From contig OX291557.1 of the NCBI GenBank assembly GCA_946406115.1, forward strand, positions 1,706,501 through 1,770,500: DNA of 64,000 nucleotides, given 5' to 3'. The notes beneath the pieces were generated by a model. The model saw nothing but the letters and a program-made list of their open reading frames with translations, made no database searches and was not told the origin of the DNA. The DNA is from Apoda limacodes (taxonomy: Eukaryota > Arthropoda > Insecta > Lepidoptera > Limacodidae). The first letter of the stretch is position 1; each line of letters starts with the position of its first letter. A program made the translations under genes and the position numbers. Positions 1 through 11,150 of the stretch are shown piece by piece.

Positions 1-189
1 CGCGTTACATTTCGATAAAAGTGCTGTTTTCGTTGAAAACCGTTTTTCGTATTCCTATCCGTAAAATGTCTGCTGCCGTCGCGCGTGTTATATTTAACAA
101 GTGTACGTAATATCAATGTAATAAGCACAAAATTGCTTGTGACGACTACGAGAGTTTGTTCACCATAATTTAGTAAGTACCTGGTCAGA
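1..189 (+). promoter_or_regulatory. Upstream region / 5'UTR of the ZNRF-like exon
   Basis: This stretch precedes the ATG at 190 and contains no ORF of note. It probably holds the 5' untranslated region and part of the promoter of the ZNRF-like gene. I see no clear TATA box paired with an initiator. The role is inferred from position only. Confidence 0.4.
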
Positions 190-556
190 ATGGGAGCAAA
201 GGCTAGCACCGCGAACGGGGGACAGAGTCCTCGCACCAGGACATTCTCGACAAGTTCCAGCTCTGATGTCGTGTCGGGAGGTGCTGGATTTAGTTTGCTT
301 AGGGCCATACCAGGAATACAGATATCTAACGATCGTCAGCGTGCCAGATCACTTTCTTCGGTGCCCGATTTGCATGCTTCCCACGAAGCTATTGCTATGC
401 CTCCTAACTCTCAGAGCTACGAAGCTTCGGCAGCAGCTAGTCCCGACACAGACTCCAGCTCTAACGAAGATAATGGCCCTACACCTGGATCTTCTCTAGC
501 TCTGGGCAGAGTGTATGCAGCTCATTCCTTGCCTTCACACATCTGGTCAATCAATG
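190..556 (+). CDS. Znrf2: ZNRF1/2-like E3 ubiquitin ligase, first coding exon (partial)
   Basis: The exon encodes 122 codons plus one base and ends at a GTAAGT donor (557-562), so the intron is phase 1. The protein starts MGAKAS, a good N-myristoylation signal (Gly2, Ser6) like that of vertebrate ZNRF1/2. It continues with a Ser-rich stretch, a RARSLSSV motif (about residues 51-58) matching the RSRSVSSV/RSRSL region of ZNRFs, and a C-terminal GRVYAAHSLPSHIW segment equivalent to the part just before the zinc finger. ZNRF proteins are membrane-anchored RING ligases of endosomes and lysosomes, active in neurons. The zinc-finger and RING exons were not found downstream in this window. Reading past the donor gives only about 13 unrelated residues before a stop. 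Family assignment is from recalled motifs, not from an alignment. Confidence 0.85.
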
Positions 557-1383
557 GTAAGTGGAATGAATGTTGGGTCTTATATCAAGTCACCTGAATT
601 TGAGGAATCGTTGTGGGGGGATCAAGGGGGTTCATCTCAAGCATCCCCATGCATTTTTAGCTGCAGGAGCTGCATTGAAATGATAAAAATTATTATTAAA
701 ATATTAAAGATTCCATACTCAAATGAGACCGCGGCAAAACCAAACCTTGTCAAGTTAGGTGGTGAGGATTGAAGCAACGAGCCATTATATTACATGGTGT
801 ACCTCTGCACGAGCCGAGCAAAGAGTGCCGCAGTAGCAGCAGGTAAAGTGCCAGAAAGAAATTTTCCCAATTTAGAATTATTTGGCAGGAGTGGGGGGGG
901 AGGACAGGGTGGACACTGGTTAATTGATCTGAGTGACAAAAGTACAATTTGTTTCTGGGTTGCGTTCAAGAACCAACTGAGTCGAGTAGTGTTGAGACTC
1001 GGAGTGTTCTAAAACCAACTCAGTTCTACCAGATGCCGTTCATAAACAAGTAGAGTTGTTACCCTAGTGATGACTCTAGAGAACCATACTCAATACGGGT
1101 TAGACGGGGTTGGCTACAGAGCACTGGCAGCCATATTTGTTATTGTCAATTGTTTACAAATAATTTAACTAAGAGTATTTATTTACTAGGTTTACCAACG
1201 GAAAAAGCTCCTTAAGAATCCACAAACCATGAGAGAGGTGCTGAATAACATTAGATGCCTCCTTAAATTTTGGATGGAGCTGGGATGGTATGAGTAACCA
1301 ATGACAGGTATTGGTTACCTACGTACAATGGCCCTATTATGAGGCTAAGTGCGGAAAACATAAGTCCAACTAAATAACTAACT
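557..1383. other. Start of the ZNRF-like intron, no gene seen
   Basis: Short ORFs here (for example 794-1012) lack family motifs and splice context. The segment near 957-1050 begins with a GCGTTCAA word and a GAGTAG word that recur, inverted, near 9895-9985. See the findings. Confidence 0.4.
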
Positions 1384-1465
1384 AGGTTGTAATATAGTCT
1401 AAAAATACTTCATTTTGTAATAGAAAAGTTATCATGGTTGTCGTTTTTATTTACAAGGTTGTAAT
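1384..1465. repeat. 72-bp tandem duplication of host DNA, second copy split by the gypsy element
   Basis: One unit runs 1384-1455. A second begins at 1456 (AGGTTGTAAT), is cut by the LTR at 1466 and resumes at 9723-9775 with the same words (ATATAGTCTAAAAATAC, TTATCATGGTTGTC). The retroelement therefore landed in the second copy of a pre-existing tandem duplication. Confidence 0.7.
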
Positions 1466-1612
1466 TGTTATGTTTATTGAAACACAATTTGTAATATCTA
1501 GTTTAATGAGCCATTACAGATGAGTCCTATGACACTTTTTAAATCTACCTACTTTGTAATATCTTTTATTACAAAAGTTATACAAGTAACTACCTACAGT
1601 TTATACATAAGA
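1466..1612 (-). repeat. LTR (3' LTR in element orientation)
   Basis: This 147-bp copy matches 9562-9721 over most of its length, sharing ACACAATTTGTAATATCTAG and the tail ACCTACAGTTTATACATAA. It lacks about 13 bases present in the other copy near its middle. Confidence 0.85.
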
Positions 1613-1779
1613 TACCTTCCCCCTAAGTATATATCTAAGAAAGCCTTTACTTTATAACTTATATAGAAAAATAACCATTATTTAGGTATTTAGGCAATAA
1701 AACTTCTTCAAATAAAATAACTAGAATAGGTAATTATTATTGTTATGATGTCCTTGATACATGAGTCAATGTATTTTGG

Positions 1780-2621
1780 TCTTAGTTCTTGCTTTGCCAA
1801 AAGACTGACCAACTTCTTTTTCCTTTCCTAACATTTCTGCCCATTTATCCGCTGAAGGAATTTCTATCACCTCTTGCTGTTGCTGATATTCTTGGTTTGT
1901 TTCCCTATTAGTTTCACTTTTGTGGACTTCAACATCATTAGGTTCTGCACTTTTAGTATTCTCCTTACTGATGTCAGCATCAACATCATATTCTGTTTCC
2001 CTCTCATTAGTTATTCCTAACAGTATTTCTGTTTTCTATTGTATAATCAATATCTGTTCCTTCCTTGACTATTTCTGAATTTTCCTCTCTGATCTTAACA
2101 AGTTGGTCAATGTGCCTGTTAACGACTACTCCATCATTTGTTTCAATTCTGTAATCCAATAGTCCACCTTTTTCCATAATTTTCGTTGCAACCATCTAGG
2201 TTGTCTTGAATAGTTTCGATACATTACCTTTTGACCAACATTACTTTGACTATGTTTTTTCTGAGCATTATTCATGATTTGTGATTCAGTCTTTCTATGT
2301 TGGAGATTATCTGGATGTATAGTATCCATCAGTGTGCATAAACGTCTATTCATTATAAGTTCTGCTGGACTTTTATTTGTTGCTGTACATGGAGTCTCAG
2401 AACTCATATTGTTTACCAAAACTACCTCTGGCCATCTGGAGTATGCATCAACAACAATTAAAAATAATTTATTTTGAAAAGGTCCAGCAAAATCAATATG
2501 TATTCCTGACCATGGAGGTGTAGATACTATCCATTCATGTTTCGTTTTAGGCGGCATATGTCGATTTTCAAGACATTTAGTGCAGGAGCTCACAAGTGCT
2601 TCAATGTCATAATTTTATTTT
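1780..2621 (-). pseudogene. Gypsy integrase: second half of zinc finger, core and C-terminal part
   Basis: Reading on the minus strand from 2621 gives the end of the HHCC finger (SCTKC), then ENRHMPPKTKHEW and the first catalytic motif HIDFAGPF (Asp), followed by VVDAYSRWPEV. The text then jumps to TNKSPAELIMNRRL, so the middle of the core with the second Asp and the Glu has been lost by an internal deletion. A basic C-terminal part follows (SRQPRWLQRKLW), then an acidic tail in another frame. This copy cannot encode a working integrase. Confidence 0.85.
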
Positions 2622-5600
2622 GGCATGTGTGTGAACTTGGCATATCAATTTTTAGAATCTTAAAAAGGCAGTTCTAGTAGCATCCCCAATAGTTCTACAG
2701 TTCCTGATATTTTTTTTCAAAAGTTCTGTTCAACTTTCTGACAAAAAAAACTTCAGAATAAGATGCTAACTTCACACTACCACAATCAGCATCTCAGCAG
2801 TTCTTGGTTGCTAGACCATAAATACGTAAGAAACTTCACAGTTCTATCGCCTGGAGCCAACACAGCAATAGTTCTGGCCCGAAATAAAAAAAAATTAGAT
2901 GCTAACTTCACGTTACACCTATCAGAATCTCAGTAGTTCTCGAAAACTACGTCACAAATACTTCTGAAACTGCATAGTTCTATCACTTGGAAGCAACACA
3001 AAAATAGTTCTATCAACAAAACGAAACAAATCACCTGACTGATATGCTACATTTTATCTGATGAAGAGGCCAATTATTTAATATGCTACATTTTATGAGG
3101 CAGTTCTGCATAGCATCTCAGCTGTTTTTGATGGCAACGCCACAAATACGTATGAAACTGCAGAGTTCTACCGTCTGAAGGCGAAACGGCAAGAGTTCTA
3201 GCGGAAAACGGAAAAGAATGCGTTTTTTTGATATGCCACATTTTATGACTCAGTTCTGGATAGCATCTCAACTGTTTGAGGGCAACACCACAAATACGTT
3301 TCAAACCGATGAGTTTTACCGTCTGAAACTAAAACGGCAAGAGTTCTAGCGATAAAACAAAAAAAAATACAAATTATTAGACATGCTACATACTATGAGG
3401 CAGTTCTGCATAGCTTTTCAGCTGTTTTTGATGGCAACGCCTCAAATACGTATGAAACTGCTGAGTTTCATACGTAATACGCAACTTGTCCGTATTTCCG
3501 CTAGAACTATTGCTATTTCGCTTTCAGATGGTAGAACTCAGCAGTTTCATACGTATTTGAGGCGTTGCCATCAAAAACAGCCGAGATGCTATGCAGAACT
3601 ATCTCATAAAAAGTAGCACCTCAAATAGTTTGTCTTTTTTTAGTTTTTTCGCTAAAACTCTTGCTGTTTCGCCTTCAGGCGGTAGAACTCTGCAGTTTTA
3701 TACGTATTTGTGTCGTTGCTATCAAAACCAGCTGAGATGCTAGGCACAACTGCCTCATAATTGTAGCATCTCAAAAAAATACGCATTTTGTCCGTTTTTC
3801 CGCTAGAACTATTGCTATTTCGCCTTCAGATGGTAGAACTCAGCAGTTTCATACGTATTTGTGGCGTTGCCATCAAAAACAGCTGAGATGCTATGGTATG
3901 CAGAACTGCCTCATAAAATGCACCATCTCTAAAAAATACGCATTTTGTCCGTTTTTCCGCTAGAACTATTGCTATATCGCCTTCAGATGGTAGAACTCAG
4001 CTGTTTCATACGTATTTGAGGCGTTGCCGTTAAAAACAGCTGAGATGCTATGCAGAACTGCCTCATAAAATGTAGCATCACAAAAAAATAAGCATTTTGT
4101 CGGTATTTCCGCTAGAACTATTGCTATTTCGCCTTCAGATGGTAGAACTCCGCAGTTTCATACGTATTTGAGGCGTTGCCATCAAAAACAGCCGAGATGC
4201 TATGCAGAACTGTCTCATAAGAAGTAGCATCTCAAATAGTTTGTCTTTTTTTAGTGTTTTCGCTTAAACTCTTGCCGTTTCGCCTTCAGGCGGTAGAACT
4301 CTGCAGTTTTATACGTATTTGTGTCGTTGCTATAAAAACCAGCTGAGATGCTAGGCACAACTGCCTCATAAAATGTAGCATTTTAAAAAAATACGCAATT
4401 TGTCCGTATTTCCGCTAGAACTATTGCTATTTCGCCTTCAGATGGTAGAACTCAGCAGTTTCATACGTATTTGAGGCGTTGCCATCAAAAACAGCCGAGA
4501 TGCTATGCAGAACTGTCTCATAAGAAGTAGCATCTCAAAGAGTTTGTCTTTTTTTTTAGTTTTTTCGCTAAAACTCTTGCCGTTTCGCCTTCAGACGATA
4601 GAACTCAGCAGTTTCTTACGTATTTGAGGCGTTGCCATCAAAAACAGCTGAGATGCTATGCAGAACTACCTCATAAAATTAAGCATCTCCAAAAAATACA
4701 CATTTTGTCCGTTTTCCGCTAGAACTATGGCTATTTCGCCTTCAGAAGGTAGAGCTCGGCAGTTTTATACGTATTTGAGGCGTTGCCGTTAAAAACAGCT
4801 GAGATGCTAAGCAGAATTGACTCATAAAACTGCAGTTTCATACGTATTTGTGACGTTGCTATCAAAACCAGCTGAGATGTTCGGCACAACTGCCTTGTAA
4901 GATGTAACATCTCAAATAGTTTCTCATTGTTTTATTTATTTTTGCTAGAACCCTTGCCGTTTCGTCTTCAGGCGGTAGAACTCAGTAGTTTCCTACGTAT
5001 TTGAGGCGTTGCCATCAAAAACAGCTGAGATGCTATGCAGAACTGTCTCATAAGAAGTAGCATCTTAAAAAATATTGCATTTTGTCCGTTTTTCCGTTAG
5101 AACTCTTGCCGTTTCGCCTTAAGCTAACTATTGCTATTTCGCCTTCAGATGGTAGAACTCAGCAGTTTCATACGTATTTGAGGCGTTGCCGTTAAAAACA
5201 GCTGAGATGCTATGCCGAACTGCCTCATAAAATGTAGCATTTTAAAAAAATACGCAATTTGTCCGTATTTCCGCTAGAACTATTGCTATTTCGCCTTCAG
5301 ATGGTAGAACTCAGCAGTTTCATACGTATTTGAGGCGTTGCCATCAAAAACAGCCGAGATGCTATGCAGAACTGTCTCATAAAAAGTAGCACCTCAAATA
5401 GTTTGTCTTCTTTTAGTTTTTTCGCTAAAACTCTTGCTGTCTCGTCTTCAGGCGGTAGAACTCTGCAGTTTTATACGTATTTGTGTCGTTGCTATTAAAA
5501 CCAGCTGACATGCTAGGCACATCTGCCTCATAATTGGAGCATCTCAAAAAAATACGCATTTTGTCCGTTTTTCCGCTAGAACTATTGCTATTTCGCCTTC

Positions 5601-6922
5601 AGATGGTAGAACTCAGCAGTTTCTTACGTATTTGTGGCGTTGCCATCAAAAACAGCTGAGATGCTGTGCTATGCAGAACTGCCTCATAAAATGTAGCATC
5701 TCTAAAAAATACGCATTTTGTCCGTTTTTCCGCTAGAACTATTTCTATTTCGCCTTCAGATAGTAGAACTCAGCAGTTTCTTACGTATTTGTGGCGTAAC
5801 CATCAAAAACAGCCGAGATGCTATGCAGAACTGCCTCATAAAATGTAGCATTTTAAAAAAATACGCAATTTGTCCGTATTTCCGCTAGAACTATTGCTAT
5901 TTCGCCTTCAGATGGTAGAACTCTGCAGTTTTATACGTATTTGTGTCGTTGCTATAAAAACCAGCTGAGATGCTAGGCACAACTGCCTCATAAAATGTAG
6001 CATTTTAAAAAAATACGCAATTTGTCCGTATTTCCGCTAGAACTATTGCTATTTCGCCTTCAGTTGGTAGAACTCAGCAGTTTCATACGTATTTGAGGCG
6101 TTGCCATCAAAAACAGCCGAGATGCTATGCAGAACTGTCTTATAAGAAGTAGCATCTCAAAGAGTTTGTCTTTTTTTTTAGTTTTTTCGCTAAAACTCTT
6201 GCCGTTTCGCCTTCAGACGATAGAACTCAGCAGTTTCTTACGTATTTGAGGCGTTGCCATCAAAAACAGCTGAGATGCTATGCAGAACTACCTCATAAAA
6301 CTGCAGTTTCATACGTATTTGTGACGTTGCTATCAAAACCAGCTGAGATGTTCGGCACAACTGCCTTGTAAGATGTAACATCTCAAATAGTTTCTCATTG
6401 TTTTATTTATTTTTGCTAGAACCCTTGCCGTTTCGCCTTCAGGCGGTAGAACTCAGTAGTTTCCTACGTATTTGAGGCGTTGCCATCAAAAACAGCTGAG
6501 ATGCTATGCAGAACTGTCTCATAAGAAGTAGCATCTCAAAAAATATTGCATTTTGTCCGTTTTTCCGTTAGAACTCTTGCCGTTTCGCCTTAAGACGATA
6601 GAACTCTGCAGTTTCTTACGTATTTGTGGCGTTGCCATCAAATACAGCTGAGATGCTATGAGGAACTGCCTCATAAAATGTAGCATAAAAAAAAATACGC
6701 ATTTTTTTCCGTTTTTCCACTAGAACTCTTGCCATTTCGCCTTCAGACGGTAGAACTCTGCAGTTTCATTCGTATTTGTGGTGTTGCCATCAAAAACAGA
6801 TGAGATGCTATGCAGAACTGTCTCATAAAAAGTAGCACCTCAAATAGTTTGTCTTTTTTTAGTTTTTTCGCTAAAACTCTTGCTGTCTCGTCTTCTTATT
6901 GTGCCAAGTTCACACACTTGCC
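2622..6922. mobile_element. Foldback-type element with inverted arrays of a ~153-bp repeat
   Basis: The ends are inverted copies of one another: 2622-2642 reads GGCATGTGTGTGAACTTGGC(A) and 6902-6922 is its complement with one mismatch. Inside, ~150-157-bp units lie in one orientation on the left (about 2680-3470, degenerate outermost) and in the opposite orientation on the right (about 3475-6895, roughly 22 units). Each unit carries words such as TCATACGTATTTGAGGCGTT, CAGCTGAGATGCTATGCAGA and TTTCCGCTAGAACT. It interrupts the gypsy integrase between the WW motif and the SCTKC motif, which fixes its limits. No transposase is encoded. A target duplication is not evident. The superfamily is not known to me. 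Confidence 0.8.
3383..3610. repeat. Central hairpin of the first foldback-type element
   Basis: The stretch 3395-3466 is the near-perfect reverse complement of about 3533-3606 (both carry CAGTTTCATACGTATTTGAG or its complement), with a loop of roughly 65 bases. This is where unit orientation switches. Confidence 0.85.
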
Positions 6923-7022
6923 ACCAAATATAACTCCTGGCCAAAGCTTTTGTTTGCACGATGCCACTATGAATACTATGCAATGCACGCAATGTTGTCT
7001 GTCGTAAACAAGGAGGAATCAC
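6923..7022 (-). pseudogene. Gypsy integrase, first half of the zinc-binding domain
   Basis: The minus strand encodes IPPCLRQTTLRALHSIHSG, then IVQTKALARSYIWW, the usual H-x-x-H half of the H2C2 integrase finger and the WW that follows. The protein text leaves the family pattern exactly at the end of the nested element (6922). The other half resumes at 2621. Confidence 0.85.
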
Positions 7023-7216
7023 TTCTCTGCAGCCCAGTAATAAACAATCATTTTGTAATGATAATTCAGACTGATGTAACCAGTAAGGCTGAAGTTATTT
7101 ATTGGTGATTTTTGCTGGCCAACCACATTGGACATAGTGAGAAACTCGAGATAATATCTTGTCTTTTTTTGATTCTACTGCAATATTTTGTGCATCAAAT
7201 GGGAAATCTTCTGGCT

Positions 7217-7884
7217 TTATGCCATCAGCTCAATATCACACAGTTGCTCTTCTGGTTTTTCAGGGACTGGCTGGGGCCAGCGACTAAAAGCATCTGCATT
7301 TCCAATTTGTGTTCCTGGTTTATATATTATGTCGTAGCTATGTGAAGTTAGTGCTAAAGCTATTCTGGTCAGTCTAGTTGATAAAATTGTAGGAAACGGT
7401 TTTCTGGGTTCAAAAATGCCTAATAAGGGTTTGTGATCTGTCACAATTGTGAAATGTCTGCCCATCAGGTAGTTGTGAAATTTATGAAGCCCAAACATTA
7501 TTGATGTAGCTTCCTTGTCTAGTTGTGAGTAGCGTCGCTCATGAGTATGCAGGGTTCTGGATTCCATAGCTATTGGTCTTTCCTCACCATTGTTCATGAC
7601 ATGCGACAATACTGCACCAACACCATACTCTGAGCTGTCACATACCAGTACTAATGGTTTAGGTCATAGTGTACTAGAGTGGTATCAAAAGACAAAAACT
7701 GTTTTGCAGTGTTGAATGCATTATGTTCTTTTTCGGTACAGTACCAATCTTGCGATTTACCAATCAACAACTGATGAAGTGGTTCAAGAATTGTAGCTTT
7801 ATGAGGTATGAATCGTACATAAAAATTGTATAACCCAAGAAAAGCTTGTAGTTCCCGGACATTCTTAGGTTCTGGTGTCTTCAT
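7217..7884 (-). pseudogene. Gypsy reverse transcriptase connection and RNase H
   Basis: In 7884-7651 the minus strand gives LQAFLGLYNFYVRFIP, the RT thumb/connection motif. In 7609-7217 it gives SRTLHTHERRYSQLDKEA, then FTIVTDHKPLLGIF, and later NADAFSRWP, which are RNase H motifs of gypsy elements (the TDHKPL Asp is present). The two blocks lie in different frames, with a frame break near 7620-7650. Confidence 0.9.
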
Positions 7885-8033
7885 AATTGATTCCAGTTTG
7901 CTTGGTAACCCAATTCTGAGTCAATAACAAAACCAATTACTTCCACTTTTTTTTTGCCAAATTTACATTTAGACAAATTAAGATGTAAACCTGCTTGTTT
8001 AATGCGATTTAATACAATGTCAAGGTGAATTCT

Positions 8034-9053
8034 CTACATCTCAGTAATAGTTACACCACAGATTATGATATCATCAATTAATACTGCAACACCGGGAATT
8101 CCTGCTAATAGTGCTGTCATTAACCGTTGAAATATGCCAGGGCAGGCCTTAACACCAAAAGCCAAACTATGTACGGTGTACAATCCCTTGCAGGTATTAA
8201 GTGTCAATAACTGAGCTGTCTTTTCATCTACGATCACTTATGTGTAGGCTCTGTCTAAATCAAGCATTGTGAAGGACTTTCCACCTCCTATGGTAGCGAA
8301 AACTTCATTAGCCATTGGCATTGGATATGTGTCTGTCTCTGTTGCCTGGTTTACTGTGCTCCGGTAATTTCCGCATATGCGAATGTCTCCATTTTTCTTA
8401 ACGATGGGTACAATTGGAGTTGCCCACTCCGAAAATGATACAGGCTTTAATACTCCTTCACTTACCAGGCGGTCAATCTCTTGTTCGACTCGTTCTCTGA
8501 TTGCATATGGTACTGGTCGGGCTTTGAGAAATTTAGGTGTAGCTCCGGCTTTAAGATGAATTGCCACTGGATTTCCCACATAGGTACCAAGACCCTTATT
8601 AAATACGTTTATATGTTTTTCAATTGTCTGATCTATTTCTAGCCTTTCCGCCTTAGTTATATAATTGATGTTCATTGACATGTTAAGTGGAGTGAGCCAA
8701 TCACGGCCCAAGAGATTAGGTCCGGTACCTTTAGCCACCATGACATTTAATTCGAGATATCTCTGTATTGTACCTGCACCGTTGCTTGTCCAAGAAGAAT
8801 CACTGGTGTATTGGTCCATGTGCGTAATGTCAATGGAGTTCTCTTGATATGATAATGAATAGTGACTTGGGTCTGTCCCTATGGATATAAAAAAAAAAGA
8901 TATGGATTGCCATGCTTGCTCATTAAATAATGAAAAGCTTGCACCAGTATCTACTTGCATAATAACTGGTGTGCCCTCTAGTAGCACAGTCACTTCATAA
9001 GGGGGTATTTTAATTCTGACTTTCATATTGTGAATCCCATTTAAATAATCCAC
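8034..9053 (-). pseudogene. Gypsy aspartic protease and reverse transcriptase
   Basis: The minus strand encodes a protease motif VDTGASFSLF and, later, LLGRDWL. The RT follows: ATPIVPIVKKNGDIRICGNY, then a FTMLDLDRAY segment with the catalytic Asp, a single in-frame stop where a Gln codon is expected (about 8238-8240), and AVLIDDIII, the xxDD motif. The spacing and order are normal for gypsy pol. Confidence 0.9.
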
Positions 9054-9097
9054 ATTGAAATCTTGAGTAAAATTAATGCTCTTACTTTAAGCTTTCT

Positions 9098-9534
9098 CTA
9101 AATGGCCTTTTTTTGGAAGTTATGATCAGTCATACCACACACAAGCCTATCGCGTAACATTCTTTCCAATTCTACAAAATTGCAGGAGGAGTTTATTTTC
9201 CTGAGTTGAGCAACATACTCTGAAGCAGATTCGCGTGGTCTCTGATCCCGTTTATAAAACTTGTATGACATAGATATCTCATTTGGTTTCAGACTATAAT
9301 GTTTGGTTAGAAAGTTTTCAATATCATTAAATGTTGCTTCATTAGCCTTCCTGGGTGCAATCAAAGCTAAAAATGTCTCATAAACTTGTTAACCACACAG
9401 AAGAAATTAGCTCTTTTTGAATTCTGATTTGTAATTCCATGTGCTTCAAAGCAAAACTTTAACCTTTCAATGTAATTGACCCAGTTGTCAGTTTTTGGAC
9501 TGAATTCACGAAATTTGACTGCTTTATTTTCCAT
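9098..9534 (-). pseudogene. Gypsy gag fragment
   Basis: The first block from an ATG at 9534 reads MENKAVKFREFSPKTDNWVN. After a frame break near 9365 the second gives FNDIENFLTKHYSLKPNEIS and ASEYVAQLRKINSSCNF, then RMLRDRLVCGM, matching the capsid-like part of gypsy gag. No CCHC knuckle remains; the protease block begins about 50 bases further on. Confidence 0.8.
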
Positions 9535-9548
9535 ATTTTTTACTTTTT

Positions 9549-9561
9549 TCCTCGTCGCCAA
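9549..9561 (-). promoter_or_regulatory. Putative primer binding site
   Basis: Right after the LTR end, the minus strand reads TTGGCGACGAGG. Many gypsy elements start their primer binding site with TGGCG next to the LTR. The matching tRNA was not identified. Confidence 0.35.
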
Positions 9562-9721
9562 TGTTATGTTTATTAAAACACAATTTGTAATATCTAGTTT
9601 AATGTGCTAGGTAGCCATTACAGAGCAGATGTGTCGTATGACACTTTTTAAATTTACCTACTTTGTAATATCTTTTATTACAAAAGTTATACAAGTAACT
9701 ACCTACAGTTTATACATAACA
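9562..9721 (-). repeat. LTR (5' LTR in element orientation)
   Basis: This 160-bp copy pairs with 1466-1612. It keeps the full CATAACA end, and the adjacent bases 9723-9726 repeat the TAAT left of the other LTR. Confidence 0.85.
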
Positions 9722-10787
9722 ATAATATAGTCTAAAAATACCTCATTTTGTAATAATGTTATCATGGTTGTCAGTAATTTTACTAATACCGACGGTGCTT
9801 TGCTAACTCTAGATGTCGAAAGTAAAGATATTATTTTTTTTTTAGTAGGTGAGAAACTTTGAGTTATTGACTATGGACAGATGCAACTCGGTAAGCCGTT
9901 CAAAAACTCAGTTCAGAGTTGAGTTCAGACCCCGATGACGTCATTTTCTACTCAATTTACTCGTTTTTGAACGCACCCCTGGAACTTCGCCCTCCGCTGC
10001 CGCAGCACGTTTCGCTCGACTCCTTAACATTTAATACAAAAAAAAACTACTCATCCCGGCGACATGCGGCTCATGTTTTTTTATACAAAGGTCTATTTAT
10101 TGGTATTTTAACTGGAAAGTTGCAGCTTATGGAAATAAATATTTTTTTAGTTATGAATATTTAAATTAATTGCTTAACTGGGTTAGTTTCATGCTGTCTC
10201 TTTCTTTACTATGGCAAAATGTGTTTGTTACACTGCTCTCAGTGTTGTTTTTTATTTGTCATTTAGTCATTGTGTGTTCACCTCACAGCTAATAGTTTAA
10301 TCACCGAGCACAAATTCATAAGTAGTGAAAAATCTTGGAATTTTGGTAAAAAAACTTGATGAACTTGGTTTTTAACCGATTCTGGCAAACCCAACATGCT
10401 GTGGTCTTGGTCTGCCCTACCCCTAGAGTGTTTTTAGGAAGTCAGAAGCGCGGAGGGAGAGCAGCCCCCACCCACTGTAGCAAAGGCGCAGGGACTGCAC
10501 GACCTGTAGCGGCTGAGGCTAGTCGCTGCCGAAGGTGGGAAGGTGAGTACCTGTACCTTTGTTACGTACGGGTCGAGGGGTTGCTATTCCCGCAGCGCCG
10601 GAGATAAGGCAGAAGTGAAGTTTGTTAAAATAAACTTTCCAGTTGCAGCAGACTAATGTCAGAAGCTTCAGGTTGTCTTTTATGAAACCCACTTCCCCTA
10701 CTCTACTAAATTTTAACCCCGATTATAATAAATCTTGATAAGAGGAGAACATAGCTACTTTAAAATGATTGGTGTGAGCCTAGATAA
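9722..10787. other. Unannotated stretch, old repeat debris likely
   Basis: It begins with the rest of the 72-bp duplication (to about 9775). An inverted counterpart of 957-1050 lies at about 9895-9985. A GC-richer patch follows at 10430-10610 with an ORF of 83 codons that has no recognisable motif. Confidence 0.4.
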
Positions 10788-11150
10788 TCTATCTATCTAT
10801 CTAGATATATCAAAATGAATCCCTATGTCCCTTGGTCATGCCACCACGCGTGAACGGCTAGACCGATTTCGCTAATTCTTTTTCTGTTGTTTTTGTTATT
10901 GTCAGGAGAAGGTTCTTATGAAAAAAAAAACTGTCAAGTGCGTGTCGGACTCACGCACTAAAATTCGAAGACTGCTGGACCAATTCAGGTAATTTGTTTT
11001 TGTTGTGTTTGTTAGAGTTAGAGCAAGGTTTTTATGACAGAAAAAAACGGTTAAGTGCGAGTCGGACTCGCACACTAAGGGTAAACAGATTTTAATGAAA
11101 TTTTGGTAAGTAGGTTGGTGCGGAGAAACAACGTTCGCCGGGTCAGCTAG
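10788..11150 (+). mobile_element. Non-autonomous Helitron
   Basis: It begins TCTATC after an A and ends GTTCGCCGGGTCAGCTAG followed by T, as expected for Helitrons that insert between A and T. The inside contains the lepidopteran Helitron word CGGCTAGACCGATTT and two copies of a palindromic GTGCGAGTCGGACTCGCAC-like motif. No protein is encoded. Confidence 0.8.

Larger units (their letters stand above)
1466..9721 (-). mobile_element. Ty3/gypsy LTR retrotransposon, decayed, with a nested foldback insertion
   Basis: Two related terminal sequences (1466-1612 and 9562-9721) start TGTTATG and end CATAACA or CATAAGA, giving TG...CA-type LTRs. Between them, on the minus strand and in canonical order, lie gag, aspartic protease, reverse transcriptase, RNase H and integrase. 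A TAAT target duplication (1462-1465 and 9723-9726; five bases with one mismatch) flanks it. Frames are broken by stops and shifts, and the integrase is split by a 4.3-kb insertion at 2622-6922. No envelope gene is seen. The coding motifs resemble the gypsy polyproteins often labelled K02A2.6-like in insects. It is inactive. Confidence 0.9.

Noticed and set aside
3086..3616. ORFs with similar proteins on both strands (CHQKQLRCYAEL type)
   Set aside because: These are translations of the inverted ~153-bp units of the foldback element.
3060..6895. Regularly spaced repeats resembling a CRISPR array
   Set aside because: Units are ~153 bp, diverged and contiguous, with no constant short repeat alternating with unique spacers, and the genome is eukaryotic.
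1388..9772. A 50-base target duplication of the gypsy element
   Set aside because: Explained by insertion in the second copy of a 72-bp tandem duplication; the true target duplication is TAAT.
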